From an uncultured Alphaproteobacteria bacterium (lineage in GTDB: Bacteria > Pseudomonadota > Alphaproteobacteria > Rhodobacterales > Rhodobacteraceae): DNA of 64,000 nt. The stretch covers positions 1 to 64,000 of the forward strand of contig CABZEW010000003.1 of assembly GCA_902524845.1 (NCBI GenBank), written 5' to 3'. Position 1 is the stretch's first letter. Every line of letters begins with the position of its first letter. Of this stretch, positions 1 to 9,344 are shown in pieces. The translations under genes and the position numbers were made by a program. The notes under the pieces are model-generated. The model was not told the origin of the DNA. It did not search any database and saw nothing but the letters and a program-made list of their open reading frames with translations.

Positions 1-318
1 AGGATTACAAGAGAAGAACGTGAAGTGGGTGTAATTAAAAATGAAGATTTACCTTGGAAAATGAGAGATCATGCTCTGTTTACCTGCTTCGCTCCATATC
101 AAAACCCAAAATACGCTCTTAGTGTGGTGGTTGAACATGGAGGAAGCGGCTCAAAGGTAGCAGCCCCAATTGCAAGAGATATAATGCTTTTTCAACTTTA
201 TGGAGGTATTCCTCCAATAACAGCTTATCCAGAAAAACAACAATTAGAGGTGCGCAATAGACTTTTAGATATTGCAGAAAAAATAAATCTAGGAACTGAT
301 ATGAAGCCGAACAGTTAA
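1..318 (+). CDS. mrdA: Penicillin-binding protein 2, C-terminal end (partial)
   Basis: This is the last 105 codons of a peptidoglycan D,D-transpeptidase; the 5' end lies outside the window. The frame is open from base 1. It reads RITREERE, then WKMRDHALFTCFAP and VVVEHGGSGSKVAAPIARD, the conserved C-terminal end of the PBP2 transpeptidase domain, where the EHGG...A segment closes the fold. Catalytic Ser and KTG motifs would lie upstream. It stops one base before the rodA ATG, giving the classic mrdA-rodA pair of the elongasome. PBP2 crosslinks the lateral wall in the periplasm with RodA as its glycosyltransferase partner. Confidence 0.92.
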   Translation, partial: RITREEREVGVIKNEDLPWKMRDHALFTCFAPYQNPKYALSVVVEHGGSGSKVAAPIARDIMLFQLYGGIPPITAYPEKQQLEVRNRLLDIAEKINLGTDMKPNS

Positions 319-319
319 G

Positions 320-1432
320 ATGAATCCTTTTATTAAGATACTTTACATTAATTGGCCACTTCAAATTTTAATTTTGGTAACGGCCTTGTTTGGTTTTTTA
401 ATGCTGTATTCTGTAAGTGGTGGAAGTTGGGATCCTTGGACTAAACCTCAGATAAATCGATTTTTCATAAGCTTTCTGTTGATCTTTGTGATGTCAACAA
501 TAAGCATTTCCTTATGGCAGAAAATATCACCATTCAGTTATATCTTAGGTTTAGCATTATTAATTGCTGTCTATTTCTATGGCGACATTGGAATGGGAGC
601 AAAAAGGTGGTTAGATTTAAAAATAATAAAATTACAGCCCTCTGAAGCATTCAAAATATCGATGGTTATGACTCTTGCTTATTATTATCATAAGCTTCCT
701 ATCAATAAGGTATCTCATCCGTTTTATGTTCTGGTCCCTCTTATATTTATTCTGATACCAGCATTTATAGTTTTTCGACAGCCAGATCTTGGCACGGCCT
801 TGGTTATTATTATCATTGGAATTTTCGTTATGTTTATTGCTGGGGTGCATTTCGGGTATTTTTTATTTGGAGGGGCTGGCTTCTTCGCTCTATTATTAAT
901 TTTGTTTCAAAGCCGAAATACAGAATGGCAATTACTTAAAGATTATCATTTCAGGAGAATAGATACCTTTTTGAATCCATCAGCAGATCCCTTGGGATCA
1001 GGTTACCACATAACACAGTCAAAAATTGCGTTAGGTTCAGGAGGTCTTTTTGGGCGAGGTTACATGCAAGGCTCGCAAAGTCAGCTTAACTTTTTACCCG
1101 AGAAACACACCGACTTTATTTTTACTACACTAGCTGAGGAATTTGGGTTTTTTGGAACAATTGGGCTTCTTATCATTTATAGCCTTATAGTAGCTCTATG
1201 TATTTTTTCAGCTCTAGCAACGACAGACAGGTATTCCCGCTTATTGATAACCGGTCTATGCATGACCTTTTTTACCTACTTCTCTATAAATATTGCAATG
1301 GTTATGGGCCTATTACCTATTGTTGGTATACCTTTACCATTAATATCTTACGGGGGATCTTCGATGATTGTAATCATGCTAAGCTTCGGACTAATACAAA
1401 GTGCTCACGTACACAAAAATGATAGGCTTTGA
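320..1432 (+). CDS. rodA: RodA, SEDS-family peptidoglycan glycosyltransferase
   Basis: A 370-residue polytopic membrane protein that polymerises lipid II for rod-shape elongation. The SEDS signature HTDFIFTTLAEEFGFFG lies near residue 262, including the conserved Asp after EKHT. The C-terminal GIPLPLISYGGSSM motif is also present. About ten hydrophobic segments and a normal family length (about 370) support an intact gene. The ATG follows the mrdA stop after one base, so the two genes are translationally coupled. The 3' end overlaps the next gene. Confidence 0.95.
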   Translation: MNPFIKILYINWPLQILILVTALFGFLMLYSVSGGSWDPWTKPQINRFFISFLLIFVMSTISISLWQKISPFSYILGLALLIAVYFYGDIGMGAKRWLDLKIIKLQPSEAFKISMVMTLAYYYHKLPINKVSHPFYVLVPLIFILIPAFIVFRQPDLGTALVIIIIGIFVMFIAGVHFGYFLFGGAGFFALLLILFQSRNTEWQLLKDYHFRRIDTFLNPSADPLGSGYHITQSKIALGSGGLFGRGYMQGSQSQLNFLPEKHTDFIFTTLAEEFGFFGTIGLLIIYSLIVALCIFSALATTDRYSRLLITGLCMTFFTYFSINIAMVMGLLPIVGIPLPLISYGGSSMIVIMLSFGLIQSAHVHKNDRL

Positions 1433-2366
1433 ATTGAATATCTATGTATCAACTGGCCCCAACACATTAGAATACAAGAAAATTCTTGCAAATGAAATCT
1501 ACGATCAATCTTTAGACTGTAAAATTATTGAGGATATATCGAGGAGTGGGGAAGTAAACGCAATAATATACTCCGATGACTCTGAGATATCTGACTTCGC
1601 CCTCTTTCCAGACAGCACCATAATATTCTCTACATTTGCAGGTGTTGAAAAAACACTCTTAAACAAAACAATTACACAATCATTGGTGAGATTAATAGAT
1701 GTTGAAATGACACAATGTATGGCAGAATGGTGTGCTGCTCACGTGTTAAGGTACCATCTTGATCTTGATAGCTATATCAAACCCACAAAAAAAGAGTGGA
1801 AAACTTCTCATAAGGAGAGGTTACTCGCAGATCAAGTTGATATAGGAGTTTTGGGTCTTGGAACCTTGGGATCAGCCACCGCTAGGAAACTTAGAAAACT
1901 TGATTTTAATGTAGCTGGCTGGTCTGCAAACAAGAAAAAAATTAGTGGGGTGAAATCATTAGTTGGGCCAGAAGGTTTGACAAAAATCCTTTCCACCTCA
2001 GACTACCTAATTCTACTATTACCACTCACGGAGCAAACAAAAACTATCATTAACACAGAGACGCTTAAAGTGGTTAAAGATGGAGCAGTATTAATTAACG
2101 CTGGAAGAGGCGGATTGATTGAGGATTGTGATCTTCTAAAAGCACTTGATAGCGGAAAGTTATCCGAGTGTACCTTAGATGTTTTTAACGAGGAACCTTT
2201 ACCACCGGAACATCCCTTTTGGTTTCACGATAAAGTGACTGTCACCCCTCACATTTCAGCACCGACAAGGTTGAAAAGTTCTATTAAATCTATCCTTAAA
2301 AATATTGGCAGGATAAAAAGGGGGTTACAGCCGATTGGTTTAGTAGAAAAAGAGCGGCACTATTAA
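1419..2366 (+). CDS. D-2-hydroxyacid dehydrogenase (glyoxylate/hydroxypyruvate reductase-like)
   Basis: A cytosolic NAD(P)-dependent reductase of the GhrA-type D-isomer dehydrogenase family. It shows the Rossmann motif GVLGLGTLGSA near residue 141, the catalytic Arg in NAGRGGLI, the Glu in DVFNEEPLPPEHPFW and the His in TPHISAPT. I chose the ATG at 1419 (14-nt overlap with rodA); an in-frame GTG at 1401 would add six residues. The substrate could be glyoxylate, hydroxypyruvate or another 2-oxoacid. The stop overlaps the stop of the convergent antiporter gene by four bases, leaving no intergenic terminator. Confidence 0.85.
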   Translation: MIGFELNIYVSTGPNTLEYKKILANEIYDQSLDCKIIEDISRSGEVNAIIYSDDSEISDFALFPDSTIIFSTFAGVEKTLLNKTITQSLVRLIDVEMTQCMAEWCAAHVLRYHLDLDSYIKPTKKEWKTSHKERLLADQVDIGVLGLGTLGSATARKLRKLDFNVAGWSANKKKISGVKSLVGPEGLTKILSTSDYLILLLPLTEQTKTIINTETLKVVKDGAVLINAGRGGLIEDCDLLKALDSGKLSECTLDVFNEEPLPPEHPFWFHDKVTVTPHISAPTRLKSSIKSILKNIGRIKRGLQPIGLVEKERHY

Positions 2367-4057
2367 AATAGAATAATTCCTAAAACAACCAACAAGACAA
2401 TTGCTATGAATAGCACCATAGTACCTGATGTTAAAATTCTTGTCAAAATACCTTCTGGTCCAGAGACCTGATATATTCTGTCCATAAACAAACTCAAAAA
2501 TTTGTTAAAGCCCTTCAATCCTCTTTGTTCAATTAATTCTAGAAATAATAAAAGTTTGCCGACCACAGATGGCATAAGCTTCCGATAGGTCCAATCGAAA
2601 TCTAAGTTTATTGAACGTGTTTCCGATGGCAATTGTTTTAATTTACTTAAAATATAGAAAGCTAAAATAGCAAAGCACAACAATTGTAACTGTGTAAGAA
2701 TATGTTCAAAAGTGTAAGGTTCATATTTCACTTGGAAAGGCATAAGTGCGTACAAATTATTGGGGAAAATACCGATATAAATACAAAGAATTGCTGTTAA
2801 TCCCATCGCTAGTAGCATATGAGCAGGTGCTTCGCTTGGCCTCTTACCTGAGTCATGATGAAAAAAAGTAAAGTAGGGAACCTTTATCCCCGAATGGGAC
2901 AAAACGCCGGCAGATGCAAAAACAAGAATTAACCAAATGATTTGGTAATGCTCTTTTCCTGCTCCACTCATAATAAGAGATTTACTGATAAATCCGGAAA
3001 AAAGAGGGAACGCTGAAATTGATGCCGCTCCAATAAGGCAAAATATTGCTGTCAACGGCATCGTTCTATATATCCCGCCCAACTCCGAAGCTCTAGAAGT
3101 ACCTGTCCTAAATAGAACAGCACCAACACTCATAAAGAGTAGTGCTTTATATAAAATATGTGAGAAGGCATGTGCTGTGGTGCCATTTAATGCTAACTCA
3201 GTTCCAACGCCAACACCAACAACCATAAAACCGAGTTGATTATTTAGGCTGTACGCTAAGACCTTTCTTAAGTCATTCTCGACCTCTGCAAAGAAGATAG
3301 GAAATACGGTCATAGCAGCTCCAATATAAATTAAAAGTTCTGTACCTGGAAATCCTCGAGCTAGCGCATAAACGGCTAGTTTTGTGGTGAAGGCAGAAAG
3401 TATTACAGTACCGGTTATAGTGGCAGAAGGATAACTGTCTTGAAGCCAATTGTGCATAAATGGGAAAGCGCACTTGATGCCAAAAGCAATAAAAATTAAA
3501 ACTGTAGCTAAACTACCTAGCTGCATCTTTACAAAGGATATCGAACCAGTCTCAAAGTAAAATAGCGCAACTCCGAAAAGCAGGATAACCCCTGATAAAA
3601 CTTGAATAATTAAATATCGCATACCGGAATGGTAAGCTCCTTCAGTCTTACGTGCCCAAATAAGAAAAACCGATGATAGAGCAGTAAGTTCCCAATAAAC
3701 AAACAGTGTAATAAGATCGCCTGCGAAAACAGCTCCTATCGCAGCTCCCGCATAAATTAGAGCCACAAAGGGCTGTGTGCTTTCTCGCAGATGAAAGGCA
3801 AATACATTTCCAAGAAAGGCTGCTATGCAAAAAATAATTCCAAATACGGTTGAAAGCTTGTCTACTCTCATAAAATTTAGCTCAAGGTCTAAGAATTGCA
3901 CCTTGAAACCTTGATCCCAGGTCCCATTAAGCAATGCTATAAGCGCTAAAACAGGGACCAAACAAACGAAAGAAGACTTAATTACCCCTTTGGGCAAAAA
4001 GATCGATAGTAGTCCTCCAATTAGAAAGTAAAAGGGAAGAGGAAGTGTTGCTAACAT
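2363..4057 (-). CDS. Mrp-type antiporter, MrpD/NuoL-like subunit (third copy)
   Basis: A 564-residue membrane protein of the proton-pumping oxidoreductase/antiporter family, last gene of the antiporter operon. Core features are a Glu-containing helix (VYWELTALSSVFLIWARK), a Lys-bearing helix (IKCAFPFMHNWLQDSYPSA) and a second channel region (HAFSHILYKALLFM). It is longer than the other two D-type subunits. The C-terminal extension has a linker (QRGLKGFNKFLSLFMDRIY) and a final membrane helix, a pattern seen in alphaproteobacterial operons where several D-like subunits replace MrpA. It starts two bases after the preceding small gene. Confidence 0.88.
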   Translation of the reverse strand: MLATLPLPFYFLIGGLLSIFLPKGVIKSSFVCLVPVLALIALLNGTWDQGFKVQFLDLELNFMRVDKLSTVFGIIFCIAAFLGNVFAFHLRESTQPFVALIYAGAAIGAVFAGDLITLFVYWELTALSSVFLIWARKTEGAYHSGMRYLIIQVLSGVILLFGVALFYFETGSISFVKMQLGSLATVLIFIAFGIKCAFPFMHNWLQDSYPSATITGTVILSAFTTKLAVYALARGFPGTELLIYIGAAMTVFPIFFAEVENDLRKVLAYSLNNQLGFMVVGVGVGTELALNGTTAHAFSHILYKALLFMSVGAVLFRTGTSRASELGGIYRTMPLTAIFCLIGAASISAFPLFSGFISKSLIMSGAGKEHYQIIWLILVFASAGVLSHSGIKVPYFTFFHHDSGKRPSEAPAHMLLAMGLTAILCIYIGIFPNNLYALMPFQVKYEPYTFEHILTQLQLLCFAILAFYILSKLKQLPSETRSINLDFDWTYRKLMPSVVGKLLLFLELIEQRGLKGFNKFLSLFMDRIYQVSGPEGILTRILTSGTMVLFIAIVLLVVLGIILF

Positions 4058-4059
4058 TT

Positions 4060-4350
4060 TTACTTCTCCTTCATACCTGGATAATCTTCGCTATCCACTG
4101 CTTTTTTATCGTAAAAATTTTCTGATCTTCCCAAAAGAGATCTGAGTAATCGTGAACCAAAGATTATAATTGAAAACATTACAAATCCATAAATACTGTA
4201 AAAATTATACACCCGTTCGATTTCAAAATAGACATATCGTTCAACAAAAAAATCGATTGCAAACAAAATGAAGCACAGAATAATAAATGCTATCAGTAAT
4301 GCTCGTAATCGCTTACTTTTCTCAAAGAATAAAAATGGGTTAAATTTCAT
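4060..4350 (-). CDS. Small membrane protein of the antiporter operon
   Basis: A 96-residue protein with two predicted membrane helices (LLIAFIILCFILFAIDFFV and an IYGFVMFSIIIF segment) and a charged tail ending in MKEK. It sits between two MrpD-like genes with gaps of two and nine bases, so it belongs to the operon. I do not recognise a named family. Its constant position beside the D-like subunit suggests an accessory or assembly subunit of the antiporter complex. That role is inferred from context only. Confidence 0.75.
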   Translation of the reverse strand: MKFNPFLFFEKSKRLRALLIAFIILCFILFAIDFFVERYVYFEIERVYNFYSIYGFVMFSIIIFGSRLLRSLLGRSENFYDKKAVDSEDYPGMKEK

Positions 4351-4359
4351 TTTCTTACC

Positions 4360-5823
4360 TCAGCCTACCAAACCAAAATTAACCATAAAATTTCTAATAT
4401 AATCTACGTAAAAAAACAGTAAAAATGAGCTACCCGCTGTTATTGCTGGCGGCAGCCAAATAAAGGCGCTTGGTTCTTTAAAGCTTTTCACTTCTTTTTG
4501 ATCTGCAGGATTAAGATAAAAGCCTTTCGCGACCAATGGTAGAAGATACGCGATGTTCAGGAGCGAGCTTATTAGCAAAACTATAATCACAAATTGTTTA
4601 TCTGCTTCAAGAGATGACATGATTAAAAACCATTTTGCCCAAGATCCACCCATTGGTGGAAGTCCTATTATTGATATAGCACCAACAAGAAAGCTCAAAA
4701 ACGTAATGGGCATAACTCTCCCCAAACCTTGCATATCACTTATATTCGTTTTCTTAGTTGCAACATATATTGAGCCAGCACACATAAAAAGGGTGATTTT
4801 CCCAAAAGCATGAGTGATTATCTGGAGAGCGCCACCCAAAACACCTAGACTATTTGCAAGAGAGAAAGCAAGCACAACGTAGGCCAATTGACTGATAGTG
4901 GAGTAAGCCAGCCGAGCCTTTAAATTATCTTTTGTCATAGCTATCAGAGAAGCGAATAATAGCGAAAAACAAGCTAACCAAGTTAGCCAATCAGTGGCTC
5001 CCGATACTGACAAACTCTCCACTCCAAATATGTAAACACCTACTTTAAGAACTGTAAAAACTCCTGCTTTAACAACAGCAACAGCATGTAACAAAGCGCT
5101 TACAGGTGTGGGCGCGACCATGGCGGCTGGCAACCACTTATGGAAAGGGAATAGGGCCGCCTTCCCTATCCCGAAGGCAAATAAACCAACTAATATTATT
5201 AATTCGAATGGTCCAAAGGAGCCATCTATAATTCCACCTTTTACAAAATCCAACGTGCCAACAGAAAAATAAATCCAAATTATTCCAAGCAACTGTAGAC
5301 CAATTGAAGTTCCCAAAAGTATTGATAAGTAAACCCTTGCTCCCCTCAAAGCTTCAGATGAGCCCTTATGAGACACTAATGGGAAAGTAATAAGAGTAAG
5401 AAGTTCATAAAATAGAAATAAGGTAAAAAGATTTCCAGAAAAGGAGATCCCCATAACACTGGCTATGGAAACCGAGAAAAAGAGAAAGAACCTAGAATGG
5501 TTTTTTTCCTTTGCGCCTCTCATATATCCAATCGCGTAAATATGAGTAAGTATCCAAAGACTAGAGGCTAGTAACGAAAATATTATACCAAGAGGTTCTA
5601 TATGGAATGAAATATCAATCCCCGGCATTATAGTTAAAAACTTATATTGTGTAGCCTGTCCATCAAACCCGAGAAAAATATTTACACTAAAATAAAACGT
5701 TATTAAGGCGCCTAGTAAAGTAACACTATCCCTAACATTTGCGGTTTTATGAAAAATCAAATTTAACCCACCGACTAATACCGGCGTGAAAACGGTTAAA
5801 AATATAAGATACTCTATCGGCAT
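4360..5823 (-). CDS. Mrp-type antiporter, MrpD-like subunit (second copy)
   Basis: A 487-residue NuoM/MrpD-family integral membrane subunit. It contains the Glu helix FLFYELLTLITFPLVSH near residue 140 and KAALFPFHKWLPAAMVAPTPVSALLHA, the highly conserved Lys/His channel segment. The antiporter family places proton-conducting residues in exactly these segments. The gene lies ten bases after the first MrpD-like gene. With 2363-4057 and 5834-7333 it makes three D-like subunits in this operon. One of them probably replaces the N-terminal part of MrpA. Confidence 0.88.
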   Translation of the reverse strand: MPIEYLIFLTVFTPVLVGGLNLIFHKTANVRDSVTLLGALITFYFSVNIFLGFDGQATQYKFLTIMPGIDISFHIEPLGIIFSLLASSLWILTHIYAIGYMRGAKEKNHSRFFLFFSVSIASVMGISFSGNLFTLFLFYELLTLITFPLVSHKGSSEALRGARVYLSILLGTSIGLQLLGIIWIYFSVGTLDFVKGGIIDGSFGPFELIILVGLFAFGIGKAALFPFHKWLPAAMVAPTPVSALLHAVAVVKAGVFTVLKVGVYIFGVESLSVSGATDWLTWLACFSLLFASLIAMTKDNLKARLAYSTISQLAYVVLAFSLANSLGVLGGALQIITHAFGKITLFMCAGSIYVATKKTNISDMQGLGRVMPITFLSFLVGAISIIGLPPMGGSWAKWFLIMSSLEADKQFVIIVLLISSLLNIAYLLPLVAKGFYLNPADQKEVKSFKEPSAFIWLPPAITAGSSFLLFFYVDYIRNFMVNFGLVG

Positions 5824-5833
5824 AAAATCTAAC

Positions 5834-7333
5834 CTACTTAAAAAGAATTTCTGCAGCCATATTGGCTACCTCTACAGTTAAACTAGTATTGATACCAAGA
5901 AATATACAAAAGAAGGATAATATCCATATAGGAGTTAGTGTGAGGACATTTACCTCACTGTAAGATTCTGAACTCTCGGAAAAGTATAGTACTTCGATTA
6001 TTTTCCATATATAAATTACAGCAAAAAGTGACGATACAATAATGAGAACCGCCACTAACCAATAACCGGATCCAAGCGCTGCTTCTAAAAGAAGCCATTT
6101 GCTGATAAAGCCAGCCGTGCCTGGCACGCCAATTAAGCTTAAGCCACCAATTACAAAAGCGGCCGAGGTAAAGGGCATCGATCTTCCTAAACCTTGTAAA
6201 CTGTTTATATATACATTTTTTGTATTAAGCATAAAAGCTCCCAAAGACATAAATAGAGCTGCCTTTGTAAAACCGTGATTAACCATGTGAACCAATGAAG
6301 AGGCTAGACCCTTTTCACTCACTAACGATAATCCAAGTAACATATATCCAATTTGTGCAAGACTAGAATAAGCAAACATTTTTTTTAAATTCTGCTTAAA
6401 AATAGCAATGACTGATGCTGCAATCATTGCGATGATTGCAAGGGGCATTATTAGAAAGAAAAAAAGTTCATTTACAAAACTATCTTCGTAGTTAAATACG
6501 GAAAATACAAACCGGATTAAAACATACAGTGCTACTTTAGTCGCTGTTGCAGCCAAAAAACAAGTGACCACTGTCGGAGCAAAGGTGTAAGCATTAGGCA
6601 ACCATACGTGTAGAGGAACCATAGCGAGTTTAAGACCCATCCCAACGACAATAAAAGCAAATCCAGCTTGAACAGTTCTGCTGTCGCCTAACTCGCTAAC
6701 CCTTTCCGCTATATCCATCATATTTAAGGATCCAGTTGCCATGTATATATATCCAATTCCAATTACAAAAAAAGTGGCGCCGATCGTTCCCATTATTAAA
6801 TAATTAAAGGATGCGGAAAGCGCTCGCCTATCAAGATATGAACCCTGTGCTACTAAAACATAGGTGGATAAACTTGAAATCTCTAAAAAGACAAAAACAT
6901 TAAAAATGTCTGCCGTTGCTACAACGCCTAACAAACCGGTGAGACATAAAAGAAAACACGCGTAGAATAAGGTGTGTTTTTCCTCAGGAATTTCTACGTG
7001 AAGTGAAGAATAAGAGAAGATGAGCACGATAACACTGATTATGGATATCAAGAATAATAATATGGAATTAGCGGCATCTATCCTGTATTCAATTCCGATT
7101 GGTGGTGCCCATCCTCCTAGAGAATAGGTAAGAGTGCTGCCGTCACTAACGGTTTGTATCAATAAAACAGAGATAAACAGACAAGCTAATGCACCTAAAA
7201 AGCTGAGTAGCCAAGACAATGTTTTGTTGTTAAGCACAACCAATATCGGCGCTATCAACATAGGAGTGATCACCTGCAAAATTGGCAAGTGATTAATAAG
7301 ATCAAGTGTACCCTCCTTAATTTCCGATGCCAT
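5834..7333 (-). CDS. mrpD: Mrp-type Na+/H+ antiporter subunit D
   Basis: A 499-residue polytopic subunit of the multisubunit cation/proton antiporter. Diagnostic segments are FVFLEISSLSTYVLVAQG (conserved Glu), LKLAMVPLHVWLPNAYTFAP (conserved Lys and His) and MVNHGFTKAALFM. It is the most canonical of the three D-like subunits and directly follows mrpC, as in standard Mrp operons. Its ATG overlaps the mrpC stop by one base (TAATG), indicating coupling. Confidence 0.9.
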   Translation of the reverse strand: MASEIKEGTLDLINHLPILQVITPMLIAPILVVLNNKTLSWLLSFLGALACLFISVLLIQTVSDGSTLTYSLGGWAPPIGIEYRIDAANSILLFLISIISVIVLIFSYSSLHVEIPEEKHTLFYACFLLCLTGLLGVVATADIFNVFVFLEISSLSTYVLVAQGSYLDRRALSASFNYLIMGTIGATFFVIGIGYIYMATGSLNMMDIAERVSELGDSRTVQAGFAFIVVGMGLKLAMVPLHVWLPNAYTFAPTVVTCFLAATATKVALYVLIRFVFSVFNYEDSFVNELFFFLIMPLAIIAMIAASVIAIFKQNLKKMFAYSSLAQIGYMLLGLSLVSEKGLASSLVHMVNHGFTKAALFMSLGAFMLNTKNVYINSLQGLGRSMPFTSAAFVIGGLSLIGVPGTAGFISKWLLLEAALGSGYWLVAVLIIVSSLFAVIYIWKIIEVLYFSESSESYSEVNVLTLTPIWILSFFCIFLGINTSLTVEVANMAAEILFK

Positions 7334-7758
7334 TAACTCTTGAACTCCAGAACATTCTTTTTGTTATATGTCATTAAATCTTTTTCATCCATTTTTTGAA
7401 TGTCATCTTCCTCCACAGTATCGTACTCTTCCCTAATTTTTATTATCAAAGCTAATCCGAGGGAGGTAGTCGCGATCCCCACAACAATTGCTGTTAGAAT
7501 AAGAACATGTGGGAGAGGGTTTGAGTACGCTACGTCAGAATTACTATATGACTTATCAAGTAAAATCGGAGCGGTGCCACCAGTTATTTTACCTATTGAT
7601 ATGTAAAACATGAAAACTGACGTTTGAAAAATATTTAACCCCACAATTTTCTTAATTAGGTTTCCTCTTGATACGACTATAAAGAGCCCTGAAAGCATAA
7701 GGATAATAAATAGCCAATATGGTAAGTGCCCATATATAAAGTCTAAATTAATATCCAT
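7333..7758 (-). CDS. mrpC: Mrp-type Na+/H+ antiporter subunit C
   Basis: A 141-residue NuoK-like subunit with three membrane helices, including the middle helix with NIFQTSVFMFYISIG and the final DPLPH-like segment, here NPLPHVLILTAIVVGIA. The NPLPHALVLTAIVI-type motif is the family hallmark. A charged cytoplasmic tail follows. It lies three bases after mrpB and couples into mrpD. NuoK-like subunits form part of the ion path in the membrane. Confidence 0.9.
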   Translation of the reverse strand: MDINLDFIYGHLPYWLFIILMLSGLFIVVSRGNLIKKIVGLNIFQTSVFMFYISIGKITGGTAPILLDKSYSNSDVAYSNPLPHVLILTAIVVGIATTSLGLALIIKIREEYDTVEEDDIQKMDEKDLMTYNKKNVLEFKS

Positions 7759-7761
7759 GGC

Positions 7762-8202
7762 TCACCACTCTTTATCGTCGAGACGAGGTGTACGACCAGC
7801 AAAACTATAATAAATAGCAATCATCACAAAGCTGACAGTTATCCCAACACCTAACTCAACCAATATAATACCGTAGTGCTGCCCATGTTTTGGATGTTCA
7901 GGACTTATCGCGTGATAGTTCAAAAACTCAAACCCAAAGATCAAAGAGAAAACCCCTGTTAACGCATAAACTAACACACCTACGGCGGCCGCTTTTTGAG
8001 CAAACCACACTGGCATTACTTTTTGTACATTCTTTAGACCCATGACTATCCCATAAAGGATAAAAGCAGCCGATATAATTACACCCGCTTGGAACCCTCC
8101 CCCCGGAGAGTAATCTCCGTGAAACTGGACATACAGGCCAAATAAAACAATAACGCCTACCATAAATTTTGTAATAACTTTTAAGATCAGATGATGCTTC
8201 AT
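7762..8202 (-). CDS. mrpB: Mrp-type Na+/H+ antiporter subunit B
   Basis: A MnhB-domain subunit with about four membrane helices. The signature is YVQFHGDYSPGGGFQAG, where HG...PGGGFQAG is the family motif; HYGIILVELGVGI follows near the end. I chose the ATG at 8202, four bases after the previous stop and behind AAAGAG. An upstream in-frame ATG at 8238 would overlap the previous gene by 32 nt and add 12 polar residues. At 146 residues the shorter form fits the family. Confidence 0.87.
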   Translation of the reverse strand: MKHHLILKVITKFMVGVIVLFGLYVQFHGDYSPGGGFQAGVIISAAFILYGIVMGLKNVQKVMPVWFAQKAAAVGVLVYALTGVFSLIFGFEFLNYHAISPEHPKHGQHYGIILVELGVGITVSFVMIAIYYSFAGRTPRLDDKEW

Positions 8203-8206
8203 AGTC

Positions 8207-8710
8207 TTACTCTTTATTTTTTCTTCCTTTAAGGCCACTCAGCAATAGGATGACGCCAAGGCCAGCAGTTAGCACAACAACTGTTTCACCAAGCGTATCA
8301 TACCCCCGGTAACTAGCTAATATACCTGTTACTACATTAGGTATTCCCATATCTTTATACGTAATATCAAGATACTTTGATCCAAGGTGAAGTTGAGCCG
8401 GGGAGTCAAAGGCCCCAAAGTTCGGCATATCCAGAGTTCCATAAATAAGCAAAATCCCTACAAGGCAAATAACAACAATTGGTAATATAATTGGTTTCTT
8501 CTTCTCTTTCTGAATTCGCACAGTAAGTGCCATTGTGGAAAGCATCAAAACGGTAGATACTCCAGCCCCAACAGCCGCCTCAGTGAAGGCAACATCGACA
8601 GCATCCATAACCACAAAAAGCATCGCAGACACTAAGCTAAAAGCGCCTGATAACATTATTACCGCAAACAGATGGTTTAACGTTAAAGCCATTATCGCAA
8701 TGGTAACCAA
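8207..8710 (-). CDS. MbhD/MbhE-like antiporter subunit (DUF4040), detached MrpA C-terminal part
   Basis: A 167-residue membrane protein matching the region normally fused to the C-terminus of MrpA. The conserved MbhD-type segment is DAVDVAFTEAAVGAGVSTVL, followed by an MbhE-like end (ASYRGYDTLGETVVVLTAG). In Mrp complexes this part forms helices next to MrpB. Here it is a separate gene immediately upstream of mrpB, so MrpA is split. It is often annotated as a subunit B-related protein. Confidence 0.85.
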   Translation of the reverse strand: MVTIAIMALTLNHLFAVIMLSGAFSLVSAMLFVVMDAVDVAFTEAAVGAGVSTVLMLSTMALTVRIQKEKKKPIILPIVVICLVGILLIYGTLDMPNFGAFDSPAQLHLGSKYLDITYKDMGIPNVVTGILASYRGYDTLGETVVVLTAGLGVILLLSGLKGRKNKE

Positions 8711-8742
8711 AACTACGAAGAAACATATAATAATGAATAACT

Positions 8743-9057
8743 CTATTTTTTTGATCCCTTCTTTTTTTTGTATCCAAGTGTTACAAAGGCTGCATTGGCA
8801 ATGGCATGCGAAGCAGTTGGCGACGAAATAAAAATAAAAATGCCAATAGCTAAAAGTTTAAAAAAAACCCATATAGTTGTCACATGTAACATCATCCCCA
8901 AAATTAAAAACAGTACACCTCCAGTATCACTTATGGATGCACCATGAAGCCTTGACCAAAAATCGGGTAACCGTATTAAGCCTAAGCTTCCAGTCAAAAG
9001 AAGAAAACAGCCTAAGAGGATAAAAACCCAACTAAAGAGCTCTACCAACATACTCAT
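8743..9057 (-). CDS. mrpG: Mrp-type antiporter subunit G
   Basis: A 104-residue subunit with three membrane helices and the MnhG signature SLGLIRLPDFWSRLHGASISDTGG (shortened here to RLPDFWSRLHGASISDTGG). A Lys-rich tail (KKKKGSKK) follows. The start codon shares an A with the mrpF stop (TAATG), so translation is coupled. Small E, F and G subunits assemble with the large subunits in the membrane. Confidence 0.9.
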   Translation of the reverse strand: MSMLVELFSWVFILLGCFLLLTGSLGLIRLPDFWSRLHGASISDTGGVLFLILGMMLHVTTIWVFFKLLAIGIFIFISSPTASHAIANAAFVTLGYKKKKGSKK

Positions 9058-9341
9058 TATGCTTTTTTCCTGCTTAATGCTTTTTTATCGCCAATTTCTT
9101 TATATCTAAAGAATTTGAGTATAGCGATTGTACCAATAAAATTAAGTAGGGCATATAATAAAGCAATATCCAGAAAATCGGGCCTACCAAATAAAAATCC
9201 AACAACGCTTATCATAAGCACAGCTAATGTACCAAATGCGTTTAAAGCAAGAACTCTGTCATATAATGTTGGTCCCAAAAACAACCTTATAAGAACCAAT
9301 ATAAATGAAATCAGAATTGAGATGGTTGCAACGTAAAACAT
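9057..9341 (-). CDS. mrpF: Mrp-type antiporter subunit F
   Basis: A 94-residue protein with three membrane helices. It carries the MnhF motif GPTLYDRVLALNAFG (family form RGP...DRV.A.N) and the DIALLYALLNFIGT segment. It begins three bases after mrpE ends and is coupled to mrpG. Length and motifs are normal. Confidence 0.9.
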   Translation of the reverse strand: MFYVATISILISFILVLIRLFLGPTLYDRVLALNAFGTLAVLMISVVGFLFGRPDFLDIALLYALLNFIGTIAILKFFRYKEIGDKKALSRKKA

Positions 9342-9344
9342 AAC

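Noticed and set aside
632-850. Antisense ORFs inside rodA, antiporter and other genes
   Set aside because: They are shadows of long conserved genes, with atypical composition and no motifs.
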